Position numbers and translations under genes: made by a program. 64,000 nucleotides of DNA, from NCBI GenBank assembly GCA_943788165.1, contig CALSPF010000001.1, positions 310,001 through 374,000 on the forward strand. The letters are read 5' to 3'. Positions 28,544 through 39,513 of the stretch are shown here, in pieces. How positions within the stretch are numbered: position 1 is the stretch's first letter; the number at the start of each line of letters is the position of its first letter. This DNA comes from an uncultured Flavobacteriaceae bacterium (GTDB lineage: Bacteria > Bacteroidota > Bacteroidia > Flavobacteriales > Flavobacteriaceae). Under the pieces are notes generated by a model. That model was given only the letters and a program-made list of their open reading frames with translations. It had not been told where the DNA came from and made no database searches.

Positions 28544-28882
28544 ATGCGTTTTCTTTTCTTTTTTCTTATGCTTCAATCCATTAGCAGTTTACAATCTGTA
28601 GATCAATTTACTGTTCTAATGGACAAGAATTATACTTTAGTCGATGTTCGAACCCCTGAAGAGTTTGAGCAAGGAGCTTTACCCAATGCGGTAAATATAT
28701 CGGTCACTGGTTTGGATTTTCCTTTCGAGATCAATCGGTTGGATAAAGATGAACCCATACTGATTTATTGTAAATCAGGCAGAAGAAGTGCTCGCGCAGC
28801 TATTGCCATGAAAGCCTTGGGTTTTTCCAAGATTTATGAACTTGACGGCGGATATTTGTCTTGGGAAGCTGCCAAAAATTAA
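28544..28882 (+). CDS. Rhodanese-like domain protein
   Basis: LVDVRTPEEFEQGALPNAVNI; IYCKSGRRSARA active-site loop. Start at the internal Met 28544. Confidence 0.9.
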   Translation: MRFLFFFLMLQSISSLQSVDQFTVLMDKNYTLVDVRTPEEFEQGALPNAVNISVTGLDFPFEINRLDKDEPILIYCKSGRRSARAAIAMKALGFSKIYELDGGYLSWEAAKN

Positions 28883-30894
28883 ACAAGCAAGCCAGCTCTT
28901 TTTAACAATGCTTTTGGGTTGGGTTCTTTCCCTCGGAATCGTTTATAGAGTTCCATGGGGTGTTCGGTGCCACCCTTAGATAAAACATGGTCATGAAAGG
29001 ATTGCGCTATTGCTGAATCGAAAATTCCTTTTTCAAGAAATAATTCAAAGGCATCTGCATCGAGGACCTCTGCCCATTTGTAACTGTAATAACCAGCAGA
29101 ATATCCTCCTTGAAAAATATGAGAAAAGGCTGTGCTCATGCAACTTTCTGGGCTGTCTTCTGAAAATTGGAAGGGTTGCATTACGGCTTTTTCGTGTGCC
29201 TTTACATTGGTAATTGTTGGTCCGGTTTTTCCGTGCCACGATAAATCTAAAAAGCCAAAACTGAGCTGACGTAGGGTTTGAAGCCCTTGTTGGAATTGTC
29301 CTGCCTTTATTATCTTATAAATATAGGTTTGAGGAATCAACTCATTGGTTTTATAGTGCTGAGCAAACAATGCCAGTGCCTCGGGTTGGTAGCACCAATT
29401 TTCCAATACTTGACTGGGTAATTCAACAAAATCCCAAGAGACACTTGTGCCACTTAGGGCGCCATAGGTGGTGTTGGCCAGTATGCCATGAAGAGCATGA
29501 CCAAACTCATGGAAGAGTGTAGTTACTTCGTTGAAGCTAAGCAATGCAGGTGTTTCTTTTGTGGGAGGAGAGAAATTGCACACAATAGAAATATGTGGTC
29601 GTTGATCTTTGCTCTGTGAGCGATAAGAGGTCATCCATGCGCCGTTTCGTTTGCCTTCTCTTGGATGAAAGTCTGCATACAAAACAGCGTGAAACGCACC
29701 ATCTTTCTTTACTTCATAGGCCAGTACATCAGGATGGTATACTTCAATGTCTGGGTTTATTTCGAAGCTTAATCCGTAGAGTTTTTCTACGATATGAAAA
29801 AGGCCTTTGAGTACCTTTGGAAGAGAGAAATAGGGTTTTAATTCCTCTTCATTGAAAGAAAATCGTTCTTGTTTTATTTTTTCAGAGATAAAGCTTGAAT
29901 CCCATTTTTCAACCTTGCTATACCCCAATCGTTCTATTCCAAATTTGAGAATTTCTTCCCATTCTTGTTTCGCCTTTGGGTAAGATTTTTCTTTTAAATC
30001 ACTTAAAAATGCCACGACTGTTTCTTCGTCTTTGGCCATTCGTTCTTCCAAGACAAAAGCAGCATGTGATTCGTAGTCAAGAAGCGCGGCACGCTGGTGT
30101 TTTAACTTTACAATGGAGAGAATGATTTCTTCGTTATTGTTTTCGTTCTGCTGAAATCCGCGGTGCCCAAAAGCATGGCTCATTTGTTTGCGCAATTCTC
30201 TGTTTTCTGCATAGGTCATAAAGGGCACATAACTTGGGTAGTCAAGTGTAAAAAGCCAACCATCTAAATGCTTAGCTTCTGCCATTTGTTTGGCCATTCC
30301 AATAGCGCTTTCAGGGAGACCTCTAAGGTCTTCTTCCTCAGAGATATGTAGTGAATATGCGTTGGTGTCGGCCAGTACATGTTCACCAAAATTCAAACTA
30401 AATTTTGCCAGTTGTTGATCGATATCTCGTAAAGTATTCTTTTCTTCTTCATTCAATAAAGCACCGTTTCGAACAAACCCTTTGTACTCTTTTTCAAGTA
30501 ATGTTTTTTGCTCGGTCGATAATGCATCCGTATTTCCTTCGAAAACAGTTTTAATGCGCTCAAATAGAGACGCATTTAAACGGATGTCGTTTTGTAGCTT
30601 TGTTAGTAAGGGTGCTGCTTTTTGCGTAATTTCCTGTAACTCTGCACTGGTTTCTGCACTGTTGAGGTTGAAGAGTGCGCCAGAAACTATCCCTAATTTG
30701 ACTCCGCTTTTTTCAATAGCTTCGAGGGTGTTTTCAAAAGTTGGTTCTTCAGGCTTAGTGCAAATTGTTTCAATTTCTTTCAGGGTTACCTCAATTTCAT
30801 GTGTGATGGCAGGAAGGAAATCTTCTGTTTTGATTTGTTCAAATGGAAGCGTTGCAAAAGGAGTCGAAAAATCGACCAACAAAGGGTTTTTCAA
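28879..30894 (-). CDS. M3 family oligopeptidase
   Basis: LFHEFGHALHGIL (HExxH) and LPSQVLENWC typical of M3 peptidases; 671 aa. Confidence 0.93.
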   Translation of the reverse strand: MKNPLLVDFSTPFATLPFEQIKTEDFLPAITHEIEVTLKEIETICTKPEEPTFENTLEAIEKSGVKLGIVSGALFNLNSAETSAELQEITQKAAPLLTKLQNDIRLNASLFERIKTVFEGNTDALSTEQKTLLEKEYKGFVRNGALLNEEEKNTLRDIDQQLAKFSLNFGEHVLADTNAYSLHISEEEDLRGLPESAIGMAKQMAEAKHLDGWLFTLDYPSYVPFMTYAENRELRKQMSHAFGHRGFQQNENNNEEIILSIVKLKHQRAALLDYESHAAFVLEERMAKDEETVVAFLSDLKEKSYPKAKQEWEEILKFGIERLGYSKVEKWDSSFISEKIKQERFSFNEEELKPYFSLPKVLKGLFHIVEKLYGLSFEINPDIEVYHPDVLAYEVKKDGAFHAVLYADFHPREGKRNGAWMTSYRSQSKDQRPHISIVCNFSPPTKETPALLSFNEVTTLFHEFGHALHGILANTTYGALSGTSVSWDFVELPSQVLENWCYQPEALALFAQHYKTNELIPQTYIYKIIKAGQFQQGLQTLRQLSFGFLDLSWHGKTGPTITNVKAHEKAVMQPFQFSEDSPESCMSTAFSHIFQGGYSAGYYSYKWAEVLDADAFELFLEKGIFDSAIAQSFHDHVLSKGGTEHPMELYKRFRGKEPNPKALLKRAGLLV

Positions 30895-30904
30895 TGGTAG
30901 TAAT

Positions 30905-31390
30905 TTAGGGGTTTAATTTTTTGGAGGAAGCAATAACTTTTGTTTTTAATGCTTCTTTATAGGCAACGATTCGATCTAATACAATGCTGTCTGAGGTGCC
31001 AATGATTTGTGCCGCAAGAATACCTGCATTCTTTGCTCCATTAAGCGCAACCGTTGCAACGGGTACTCCTCCTGGCATTTGAAGGATGGATAAAACTGAA
31101 TCCCAGCCATCGATCGAATTGCTGGATTTTACAGGAACGCCAATAATGGGTAAAGGACTAAGAGAGGCTACCATTCCGGGTAAATGTGCAGCTCCACCGG
31201 CTCCAGCAATAATTACTTTAATTCCGCGTAGATGTGCCTGTTGTCCATAACGCATCATTTTTTCTGGAGTGCGATGCGCAGAAACAATGTCGACCTCATG
31301 TTCGATTTTTAATTCAGTTAATACATCGATTGCTGCTTGCATTACGGGTAAGTCAGATTCGCTTCCCATGATAATTCCTACCTGTGCCAT
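30905..31390 (-). CDS. purE: 5-(carboxyamino)imidazole ribonucleotide mutase
   Basis: VGIIMGSESDLPVMQAA; SAHRTPEKM; GAGGAAHLPGMVA. Confidence 0.96.
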   Translation of the reverse strand: MAQVGIIMGSESDLPVMQAAIDVLTELKIEHEVDIVSAHRTPEKMMRYGQQAHLRGIKVIIAGAGGAAHLPGMVASLSPLPIIGVPVKSSNSIDGWDSVLSILQMPGGVPVATVALNGAKNAGILAAQIIGTSDSIVLDRIVAYKEALKTKVIASSKKLNP

Positions 31391-32544
31391 TAGTTTGAGA
31401 TTACAGTGATTATTTTTTTTACTTTTTCCGCTTCTTCGCGGGCAATATTAATGTCATTATTGACAATCGTAACGTGTCCCATTTTGCGAAAGGGGCGCGT
31501 GTCTTTCTTTCCGTAAATATGGGGGGTAACACCTTCTATAGCCAATGCCTGTTCGATGTTGTTGTAGTGAACGGGACCTGAGTGCCCTTCTGCGCCAACA
31601 AGGTTTACCATGACACCGGCAATAATTGCGTTGGTGCTGCCAAGTGGGAGGCCAAGTACTGCGCGGATGTGTTGTTCAAACTGATCTGTCAATGATGTTT
31701 CTATGGTAAGGTGTCCACTATTGTGTGCACGAGGAGCAACTTCGTTGACTAAAATGTCTCCCTCTTCTGTGAGGAATAGTTCTACTGCAAGAAGCCCAAC
31801 GTGAGAAAACGCTTCGGCAGTGTTGATGGCTATCTGGGTGGCCTTTTCTTTTATTGCACCACTAATACGAGCCGGGCAAAGTACATATTCAACTTGATTT
31901 GCCTCTGGATGAAACTCCATTTCCACAACTGGATAAGTTTTTATTTCACCTGTTGAACTTCGTGCTACAATGACTGCCAACTCGTGGGTAAAAGGAACCA
32001 ATTGTTCTGCTATGCATTCTTGGTCAGTCAATTGATCGATGTCTTTTTCAGAGCGAATAATACTAACGCCATTGCCGTCATAACCCATAAGAGCTGCTTT
32101 CCATACAAATGGAAAGCTAAGTTTACCTGTTTCGATGGCTTGAGCGAGAACTGCATTGTTTTCAAAACGTTGGTGTTTTGAGGTAGGAATATTGTTGTGT
32201 TGATAAAAATCTTTTTGTACGCCTTTGTTTTGAATCAACTCTAGGGTCGCTGCACTTGGATATACCTGCACACCTTCCTTTTCCAATTGATGCAATGCCT
32301 CTGTATTGACATGTTCGATTTCGATTGTGATGACATCGAGGTTTTTACTAAAATCATAGACTGTTTGATAATCTTTGAAATCTCCTTGGGTAAAGTGGTC
32401 ACAGGCTAATTTAGCAGGAGCACTTTGACTTGGATCTAACACGTGTGTGGTAATGTCCCACTTGCGTGTGGTGTATAAGAGCATTTTGCCCAATTGGCCT
32501 CCGCCTAAAATCCCTAATTTCGCTGTGGAAGAGAAGTATTGCAT
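31390..32544 (-). CDS. purK: 5-(carboxyamino)imidazole ribonucleotide synthase
   Basis: LGILGGGQLGKMLLYTTRKW; NEVAPRAHNSGHLTIE; overlaps purE by 1 nt. Start at internal Met 32544. Confidence 0.95.
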   Translation of the reverse strand: MQYFSSTAKLGILGGGQLGKMLLYTTRKWDITTHVLDPSQSAPAKLACDHFTQGDFKDYQTVYDFSKNLDVITIEIEHVNTEALHQLEKEGVQVYPSAATLELIQNKGVQKDFYQHNNIPTSKHQRFENNAVLAQAIETGKLSFPFVWKAALMGYDGNGVSIIRSEKDIDQLTDQECIAEQLVPFTHELAVIVARSSTGEIKTYPVVEMEFHPEANQVEYVLCPARISGAIKEKATQIAINTAEAFSHVGLLAVELFLTEEGDILVNEVAPRAHNSGHLTIETSLTDQFEQHIRAVLGLPLGSTNAIIAGVMVNLVGAEGHSGPVHYNNIEQALAIEGVTPHIYGKKDTRPFRKMGHVTIVNNDINIAREEAEKVKKIITVISN

Positions 32545-32615
32545 AAATCTTTTCCACAAAAATACACATATATCTTTGATTGGTAAACCTCAATAGAAAA
32601 AAGGCTTATTTTAGG

Positions 32616-32623
32616 TATCTTTG
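32616..32623 (+). promoter_or_regulatory. -7 element (TATCTTTG) upstream of adk
   Basis: Perfect TAnnTTTG 18 nt before the adk ATG; no clear TTG at -33. Confidence 0.4.
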
Positions 32624-32641
32624 CATCAATAAATATAAACT

Positions 32642-33214
32642 ATGATTAATTTAGTTCTCTTCGGAAAACCTGGAGCTGGAAAAGGCACACAAGCTGAGTT
32701 TTTAAAATCGCACTATGAATTGGTTCATATCTCGACTGGAGATGTTTTCCGCTACAACATCAAGAACGCTACAGATCTTGGGAAATTGGCACAGTCTTAT
32801 ATGGACAAAGGCGACCTTGTTCCAGATGAGGTAACCATAAACATGTTGGAAGCTGAGGTGGAGAAAAACCCAGAAGCAAAAGGATTTATTTTTGATGGCT
32901 TTCCAAGAACAGAAGCCCAAGCAAAAAGCTTAGATGCTTTTTTAGAGAGAAAAGAAATGTCCATTTCTGGAACAATTGCCCTTGAAGCAACAGATGATGA
33001 ATTGGTGGAACGTCTATTAAAAAGAGGAGAAACCAGCGGTCGTCCAGATGATCAGGACGAAAGCAAGATTCGTAATCGTTTTGACGAATACAACCAAAAA
33101 ACTGCTCCGTTGCGTGCATTTTATACTGCCCAAAATAAGTTTCATAGCATCAATGGAATTGGATCAATTGAGGAAATAACAGCGCGTTTGATGACCGCTA
33201 TTGACGCACTTTAA
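32642..33214 (+). CDS. adk: Adenylate kinase
   Basis: LVLFGKPGAGKGTQAEFL; ISTGDVFRYNI; FDGFPRTEAQA. Confidence 0.96.
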   Translation: MINLVLFGKPGAGKGTQAEFLKSHYELVHISTGDVFRYNIKNATDLGKLAQSYMDKGDLVPDEVTINMLEAEVEKNPEAKGFIFDGFPRTEAQAKSLDAFLERKEMSISGTIALEATDDELVERLLKRGETSGRPDDQDESKIRNRFDEYNQKTAPLRAFYTAQNKFHSINGIGSIEEITARLMTAIDAL

Positions 33215-33223
33215 GCCCATTTT

Positions 33224-34234
33224 ATGACCGAAGGAAATTTCGTCGACTACGTTAAATTAAGGATTCATTCTGGTAATGGTGGAAAAGGCTCTACGCATTT
33301 ACACCGTGAAAAGTACATCACCAAAGGAGGCCCAGATGGGGGAGACGGAGGAAGAGGTGGACACATTATTTTACGTGGAAACCCTAACCTATGGACGCTT
33401 TTCACCTTTAAATTTAAGCGAAGTTTTTCTGCTGGTCATGGAGAACATGGGAGTAAAAACAGAAGTTCTGGTGCCCAAGGCGAAGATATTTTTGTTGATG
33501 TGCCGCTTGGCACACTGGTTAAAAATACTGAAACTGGGGAGGTGATTACTGAAATTACAGAGAAGGATCAAGAAGTGATTTTACTTGAAGGCGGATTAGG
33601 AGGTCGAGGGAATTGGCATTTTAAATCGCCAACACGTCAAACCCCACGATATGCGCAACCTGGAATAAAAGGAAGCGAAATGGAAATCACCTTAGAGATG
33701 AAAGTCTTGGCCGATGTTGGCTTAGTTGGCTTCCCCAATGCCGGTAAATCGACTCTTTTAGCAGCCCTTACCTCGGCAAAACCAAAGATTGCTGATTATG
33801 AATTCACTACCTTAAAACCTAATTTGGGCATCGTTCAATACCGCGATTATCGTTCTTTTGTGATGGCGGATATTCCTGGAATTATTGAAGGTGCTGCCCA
33901 AGGAAAAGGACTGGGTCATTACTTTCTCAGACATATTGAGCGAAATTCAGTCTTGTTGTATCTTATCCCTGCTGACACCAAAAATGTCAAAAAAGAATTT
34001 GAGATTTTGCGGAGCGAACTTCAAGAGTTCAATCCCGAATTATTGGATAAAAATTACATGATTGTCTTGTCAAAATGCGATCTTCTGGATGAAGAGTTGA
34101 AAGCGGAATACACCAAAGAAATGAACGATAGTTTTGGTGATCTTCCACATTTGATGATCTCTTCGGTGAGCCAAATGGGCATGATTGAATTAAAGGATAA
34201 ATTATGGGCGTTGATCAACGAACCAATCGAATAA
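33224..34234 (+). CDS. obg: GTPase Obg/CgtA
   Basis: [57 protein letters not shown]. Confidence 0.97.
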   Translation: MTEGNFVDYVKLRIHSGNGGKGSTHLHREKYITKGGPDGGDGGRGGHIILRGNPNLWTLFTFKFKRSFSAGHGEHGSKNRSSGAQGEDIFVDVPLGTLVKNTETGEVITEITEKDQEVILLEGGLGGRGNWHFKSPTRQTPRYAQPGIKGSEMEITLEMKVLADVGLVGFPNAGKSTLLAALTSAKPKIADYEFTTLKPNLGIVQYRDYRSFVMADIPGIIEGAAQGKGLGHYFLRHIERNSVLLYLIPADTKNVKKEFEILRSELQEFNPELLDKNYMIVLSKCDLLDEELKAEYTKEMNDSFGDLPHLMISSVSQMGMIELKDKLWALINEPIE

Positions 34235-35130
34235 AGGGATTTCTTTTTTTATTTTTTACGGCTGTTTTTTGTTTTGCACAAGAAAGTCCTCCCTTTCTTG
34301 AAAGTGATACGACCAAAAGGAAGCAGTATGAATTCCAAATTAAAGAAGTGCTGAATAGTGAGGCTAGTCCATTGGAAAAAGTCGAGCAAAAAATAGCGCT
34401 TGCGTCTGTTTACAAAGAGCAAAAAGATGTGTTGGCTGCTTTGCAAGAAAAACTTATTTTGGTTGACGAAAGTGCAGAATTATTTTATTTGATTGCGGGA
34501 ACAAATGGTATCATTGCTCTTCAAACAAATCCACTATTTTCAATCCCGAATGTAAAAGCCATGCTGAAAAACCTTGATCAATCAATTAAAACAGATCCGA
34601 GTTTTGTGCCAAGCTATGAGGCCTACATAGAAGCGTTGTGTATGGTGCCCTCTCTCTTGGGTGGAGGCATTGATAAAGCCAAAGAACTTGCTTTTAAATT
34701 AGAACAGCTAAGCCCTGTTCAGGGGTATTTTGCTAAGGGGTATATTGCCAAAACCCTTGCGGATGATACAAAAGCAATGACATATTACACAAAAGGCTTT
34801 GACTTGTTGATTGAAAAAAATTTTTGCGGAATTGATTTGCCTGAATTCTTCGCGTCAAAATCAATGAATTTTCCCTATAAAATTGCCGAAATAAGCGCAT
34901 ACAACGGAATTGCTGCTCCTATTGGTATTTGTGCGATTGATTATTTTATTAAAAATCAAACCCCCTTCTATAACATGCCTATTGAGTGGGCTTATTTTCG
35001 CAAAGCTCAATTGCATGTATTGCAAGCGGAAGACGCGGAAGCACAAAAATGGATAAGTAAAGCCTTGGAAATTAATCCTAACTTTGAGCAAGCCAAATTT
35101 TTTAAACAAATCCACTGGAGTTCATTATGA
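34204..35130 (+). CDS. Exported TPR-like hypothetical protein
   Basis: [26 protein letters not shown] signal-like N-terminus; overlaps the obg 3' end by 31 nt; TPR-like [23 protein letters not shown]. Confidence 0.65.
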   Translation: MGVDQRTNRIKGFLFLFFTAVFCFAQESPPFLESDTTKRKQYEFQIKEVLNSEASPLEKVEQKIALASVYKEQKDVLAALQEKLILVDESAELFYLIAGTNGIIALQTNPLFSIPNVKAMLKNLDQSIKTDPSFVPSYEAYIEALCMVPSLLGGGIDKAKELAFKLEQLSPVQGYFAKGYIAKTLADDTKAMTYYTKGFDLLIEKNFCGIDLPEFFASKSMNFPYKIAEISAYNGIAAPIGICAIDYFIKNQTPFYNMPIEWAYFRKAQLHVLQAEDAEAQKWISKALEINPNFEQAKFFKQIHWSSL

Positions 35131-36485
35131 AACGACTACATTTTGTTGCGATTGGCGGAAGTGCAATGCATAATCTTGCACTAGCTCTACAGGCAAAGGG
35201 CTTTGAGGTCTCAGGTAGCGACGATGCTATTTTTGAACCTTCAAAGTCGCGCCTTGAAAAGGCAGGATTACTCCCCGTCGAATTGGGGTGGGATGAAACA
35301 CGAATTACTCCCGAACTAGATGGTGTGATTCTGGGAATGCACGCCAAAAAAGATAATCCTGAACTTCTTGCAGCGCAAGTACTAGGTGTTAAAATTTACT
35401 CCTATCCAGAATTTTTATACGAACAAAGCAAAGCGAAAACACGTGTCGTTATTGCAGGAAGTCATGGAAAAACATCAATCACCGCCATGGTACTACATGT
35501 ATTGAATTACCATGATATTGAAGTAGATTTTATGGTTGGTGCGCAGCTCGAAGGGTTTGACACCATGGTTCACTTAACAGATTCAAATGATTTTATGTTG
35601 ATTGAAGGAGATGAGTATCTGTCTTCTCCTATTGATCTTCAGCCTAAATTTTTGTGGTATAAACCGCATGTTACGCTGATTTCTGGGATAGCTTGGGATC
35701 ACATCAATGTTTTTCCAACATTGACAGACTATGAAGATCAATTCCGAAAATATATTGAAACCATTGTGCCGGGTGGTGCAGTTGTTTATAATAAAGAAGA
35801 TGCTGTATTGACCCGCCTGATTTTGCAAAGTGAAAACACCATTCGTAGGCAAAGCTATCAAAAACCTGCAGCAATAATTGAGCAGGGAGTAACCTACCTC
35901 CAAACGGAAGAAGGCGATTTGCCTTTGTCAGTTTTTGGGGATCATAACCTCTCCAATTTGGCCGGAGCAAAATGGATTTGTCAGCTTATGGGGGTAGACG
36001 AAATGGACTTCTATGAGGCCATTGAAAGTTTTAAAGGAGCAGCAAAACGTTTAGAGCGAGTGGCAGAAGGGAAATCTTCTTATCTCTTCAAAGATTTTGC
36101 GCACGCGCCCAGTAAGGTGACTGCAACAGTTAAGGCGGTAACAAAACAGTTTGAAGGTTTCACGAATATTGGATGCTTGGAGTTACACACCTATAGTAGT
36201 CTTGATCCAGAATTTTTATCCAATTATAAAGACAGTTTAACTGCTTTAGATGAAGCCATTGTTTTTTACGATCCTGAAGCCTTGAAAATTAAAGGCCGAC
36301 CAGCAATAGCTACAGAAGAGATCAAAGCTGCTTTTGGTCTTACCGAGCTACAAGTGTTTACGAATCCAACTTCCTTACACCGCTATCTGTTGGAGAAGAA
36401 CTACGATAGGTCTGTCTTGTTGATGATGAGCTCTGGGAATTATGGTGGCTTGGATTGGGCATTGCTTTCCTCTGCTATTGCTTAG
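35127..36485 (+). CDS. mpl: Mpl-type murein tripeptide ligase (Mur ligase family)
   Basis: HFVAIGGSAMHNLALALQAKGFEVSGSDD; VIAGSHGKTSITAMVLH; KDFAHAPSKVTATVKAV. Confidence 0.85.
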   Translation: MKRLHFVAIGGSAMHNLALALQAKGFEVSGSDDAIFEPSKSRLEKAGLLPVELGWDETRITPELDGVILGMHAKKDNPELLAAQVLGVKIYSYPEFLYEQSKAKTRVVIAGSHGKTSITAMVLHVLNYHDIEVDFMVGAQLEGFDTMVHLTDSNDFMLIEGDEYLSSPIDLQPKFLWYKPHVTLISGIAWDHINVFPTLTDYEDQFRKYIETIVPGGAVVYNKEDAVLTRLILQSENTIRRQSYQKPAAIIEQGVTYLQTEEGDLPLSVFGDHNLSNLAGAKWICQLMGVDEMDFYEAIESFKGAAKRLERVAEGKSSYLFKDFAHAPSKVTATVKAVTKQFEGFTNIGCLELHTYSSLDPEFLSNYKDSLTALDEAIVFYDPEALKIKGRPAIATEEIKAAFGLTELQVFTNPTSLHRYLLEKNYDRSVLLMMSSGNYGGLDWALLSSAIA

Positions 36486-37101
36486 GTTTTGTAACGTGCG
36501 CACTGTACAATAAATCTATCGTCTTTTCTGCTTTTTGGGCGTCCATAATCGTGGCTTTCTTTGCCAACGCACGGTCTTCTTTTCGTTTGTCTTGCGAGAT
36601 TTTATATTTCCCTTCCCATGCGTCAATGACAATGCGAAAACCTACAATATAATCCAATGCATTTGCCATGCGCGGATTATCAGCTTCCAATACATAATTG
36701 GGATTATTCCCTTCCAAGAAAGCCGTCATATTGATTAAACTTTGTTTTACTTTTTCTTGATCTGTTTCCAGAATTACCCGCCCTTTTAGGTGCGCTTTGA
36801 AATAGTTCCAGGTGGGGAGTTGTGTCGTGTTGTAAACCGAAGGAGAGATGTATACTTGCGGTCCATTAAAAATGAGCTGTACTTCTTCATTTGCACGAAA
36901 ATGAGTCAATTGCGGATTGTATTTGTCCAAATGTCCAATCAATTCGCCAAGACCATTATTGGGTTGGTAGATTAGTGGTGTATGGCTGCTTTCAATATTA
37001 TTGTGTAAACAGCTGTTAATGGTAGCCAACGGATAGGCTTGTATGAGGTTAATGATATTCTGAAAACGTTCCTCTTGATGATGACTGGGTGGATATTGCA
37101 T
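36475..37101 (-). CDS. FMN-binding protein, PaiB family
   Basis: HTPLIYQPNNGLGELIGHLDKYNPQLTHF; VYISPSVYNTTQLPTWNYFKAHLKG. Confidence 0.88.
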   Translation of the reverse strand: MQYPPSHHQEERFQNIINLIQAYPLATINSCLHNNIESSHTPLIYQPNNGLGELIGHLDKYNPQLTHFRANEEVQLIFNGPQVYISPSVYNTTQLPTWNYFKAHLKGRVILETDQEKVKQSLINMTAFLEGNNPNYVLEADNPRMANALDYIVGFRIVIDAWEGKYKISQDKRKEDRALAKKATIMDAQKAEKTIDLLYSAHVTKPKQ

Positions 37102-37152
37102 AAAATGTGTGTTTTACTAGTGCTGAACGAATGTATTAAAATAACCCAAATC

Positions 37153-37526
37153 ATGTCAGAAAAACCTACACATTTTACTATACGCGAATGGTCTAAAGAT
37201 GATCGCCCTCGAAAAAAAATGCTCGAAAAAGGAGCGCAATCACTTTCAAATGCAGAATTGTTAGCCATCAATGTTTGAGTAAAGGAGGTATCGCTTCAAC
37301 CACGGTAGATGTGCGCTTGGTCTTGGAATAAGCCCTAGAGGTTGGAGCAACAGCACTCATTTTAGCCCACAATCATCCCACGGGAAATCTTCGACCTAAC
37401 CAGGCAGATAAACAATTGACCGCTAAAATTCAAAAAGGCGCCAAAGTTATTGACATTCAATTGCTCGATCATTTAATTGTATCTGAAAATGGCTACTTTA
37501 GCTTTGCCGACGAAAATATGTTATAA
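37153..37526 (+). pseudogene. radC: RadC/JAB-domain protein, internally deleted and interrupted
   Basis: N-term MSEKPTHFTIREWSKDDRPRKKMLEKGAQSLSNAELLAI joins directly to LSKGGIASTTVDVRLVLE*ALEVGATALILAHNHPTGNLRPNQADKQLTAKI...; about 100 central residues missing, frame broken at the junction (about 37270-37276), plus an in-frame TAA. Confidence 0.88.
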
Positions 37527-38830
37527 TGTTACTGGTCTTTTGCCAAAAAATAACACCTCGACTTGACTATGCCTTTAAGCATGTTTTTGAAACTGCTTTA
37601 GGGTTAACGTTTAGTTATACCACAACTTTGGATACATTTATTGCTCATGCAGGACCCAAAATGAGTTACGGTAAAACTCCTTTGGGAAATGAATTTTTTA
37701 TTGAAGCAACTGATTTGTTGTTTGAACAAGGGATTCAAGAAGTGGATATAAAAATGAACCAATGGAAGGGCCATCCTTTTTTTTTTGAAGTAGGCGATAA
37801 ATCAAAATTGCCTTTTGATCTTTTTGCGGCTTCTTTTTATTTGATCACTCGTTATGAAGAATATTTGCCGCATGTTAAAGATGCGTTTGGACGATATTTA
37901 GCGGAACAGAGTTTGGCGCACGAGAAAAAGTTTCTTCAAACCCCATTGGTCGATCACTGGATAGCAGCCTTCTACGAGGAATTAAAAGCAAGCTTTCCAG
38001 AACTTACCGTACCTAAAGAGCGAAAAGAAAAATTTCTTCCTTTGGTTGAGGTTGTTTCACCATTTAAATACAGCAATAAGTCTTTTTTCAGCAACTTGTA
38101 CCAATGGTGCAAATCTGTTTTTCAGCTTAACCTATGGGAGATGGTCGAGCATCCATTGGTTTTATTAGGATTGCGAAACGACCCTTGGAATACCTTTGAA
38201 GAGTTTACTTCCTTGTTTTATAAAATGCCATTTTCACTGAGGTTCTTTTTTTTGTTTTCCAAAGAATCCTACTTAGACAGAGGAATATCAACGATGAATG
38301 CTTCTTTTCAGAGTTTGATTAAAGGCGTTGCAGACTATTTTGAAGTATCTCTTTTAGCTTCCTACCCTTCGCTAACTGTTATAAAACAATTGCGAAATGA
38401 GCGAAATGGTTTAAACGCTTTGATCCACAGATCAGTGAATAACATACGATTTGCCTGGGGTGTAACAACCGTTGATGAAACGTATCGCAGTCTCTTGGCA
38501 GAAGAAGTTACAGCTGACTTTAGTCTTGGTTATTCTATGGTGTTTGGGTATAGAGCAAGTACAGCCGTTCCGTTTTTGTATTACGATCTTGCCAATGAAA
38601 TGTCTACTCCCTTAATGGTCTACCCTGTGGTTGCAAGCGAAAATGCTTTTAGTGAATTTACCCCCGTTGATGTCATCAGGCAACTGCAACAGTTTGAAGA
38701 AAACTTATCTTTGGCATCAGCAGTACATTGCTTTGCCATTAGTAATAAAGTGTTAGAGAATTCTAAAGAAAATGAAGCCCTACGATCGGTGTTTATTTCT
38801 TATCTTCAAGCACATGATAAAAAAAGATAA
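37526..38830 (+). CDS. DUF7033 / polysaccharide deacetylase-like protein
   Basis: 434 aa; FDLFAASFYLITRYEEYLP...DAFGRYLAEQSLAHEKKFLQTPLVDHW. Confidence 0.65.
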   Translation: MLLVFCQKITPRLDYAFKHVFETALGLTFSYTTTLDTFIAHAGPKMSYGKTPLGNEFFIEATDLLFEQGIQEVDIKMNQWKGHPFFFEVGDKSKLPFDLFAASFYLITRYEEYLPHVKDAFGRYLAEQSLAHEKKFLQTPLVDHWIAAFYEELKASFPELTVPKERKEKFLPLVEVVSPFKYSNKSFFSNLYQWCKSVFQLNLWEMVEHPLVLLGLRNDPWNTFEEFTSLFYKMPFSLRFFFLFSKESYLDRGISTMNASFQSLIKGVADYFEVSLLASYPSLTVIKQLRNERNGLNALIHRSVNNIRFAWGVTTVDETYRSLLAEEVTADFSLGYSMVFGYRASTAVPFLYYDLANEMSTPLMVYPVVASENAFSEFTPVDVIRQLQQFEENLSLASAVHCFAISNKVLENSKENEALRSVFISYLQAHDKKR

Positions 38831-39506
38831 AATCACCGATATATTTTTTGATTTAGATCACACTCTCTGGGATTTTGAGACCAACTCTGCGGCGACTTTT
38901 GAGAATATATTACCCCCCTATAACTTTCCTTTTTCCCCTCAGGTATTTATGACTGTCTATGCGCCCATTAATCATGCTTATTGGAAATTATACAGAGAAA
39001 ACACCATAACAACGGAAGAGTTGCGTTTTGTGCGCTTGCAAAAAACATTTGAATCTGTAGGATATCCGCAGGCCAATGAGGTTATCCTCCGTATTTCCGA
39101 TGCTTATATCGATCAATTGTCCACGCACACTCACTTGTTTCCAGGTACATTGTCTTTGCTTGAAAAGTTGCAGAAACAATATCGTTTACATATAATTACC
39201 AACGGGTTTGAGCAGGTACAACAAAAGAAAATGGAAAATTCTGGCATCGCAGGTTTTTTTGACGTCGTTCTTACGGCTGAAAAAGCAGGAATTAAAAAAC
39301 CAGATTCAGCTATTTTTAAACAGGCACTTTCGCTCGCAGCTTCAACACCCCAAAAAGCACTCATGATTGGCGATAGTTACGAAGCGGATATTGCTGGGGC
39401 ACTAACTTTGGGTATGCAAGCCATACATTTTAACAGTCATGAGGAGCCTCTTCACGAACATTGCCTTGTGGTCAACTGTTTAGGGGTCATTGAAGAATAC
39501 CTTTAA
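38814..39506 (+). CDS. HAD hydrolase, YjjG-type nucleotidase
   Basis: DIFFDLDHTLWDFETNS; ITNGFEQVQQKKMENSGI; KPDSAIFKQAL; MIGDSYEADIAGA. Confidence 0.9.
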   Translation: MIKKDKITDIFFDLDHTLWDFETNSAATFENILPPYNFPFSPQVFMTVYAPINHAYWKLYRENTITTEELRFVRLQKTFESVGYPQANEVILRISDAYIDQLSTHTHLFPGTLSLLEKLQKQYRLHIITNGFEQVQQKKMENSGIAGFFDVVLTAEKAGIKKPDSAIFKQALSLAASTPQKALMIGDSYEADIAGALTLGMQAIHFNSHEEPLHEHCLVVNCLGVIEEYL

Positions 39507-39513
39507 TCATTTC

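Noticed and set aside
30482-30916. 144-aa plus-strand ORF opposite the M3 peptidase
   Set aside because: Ser/Phe/Val-rich antisense translation of a conserved gene; no independent support.
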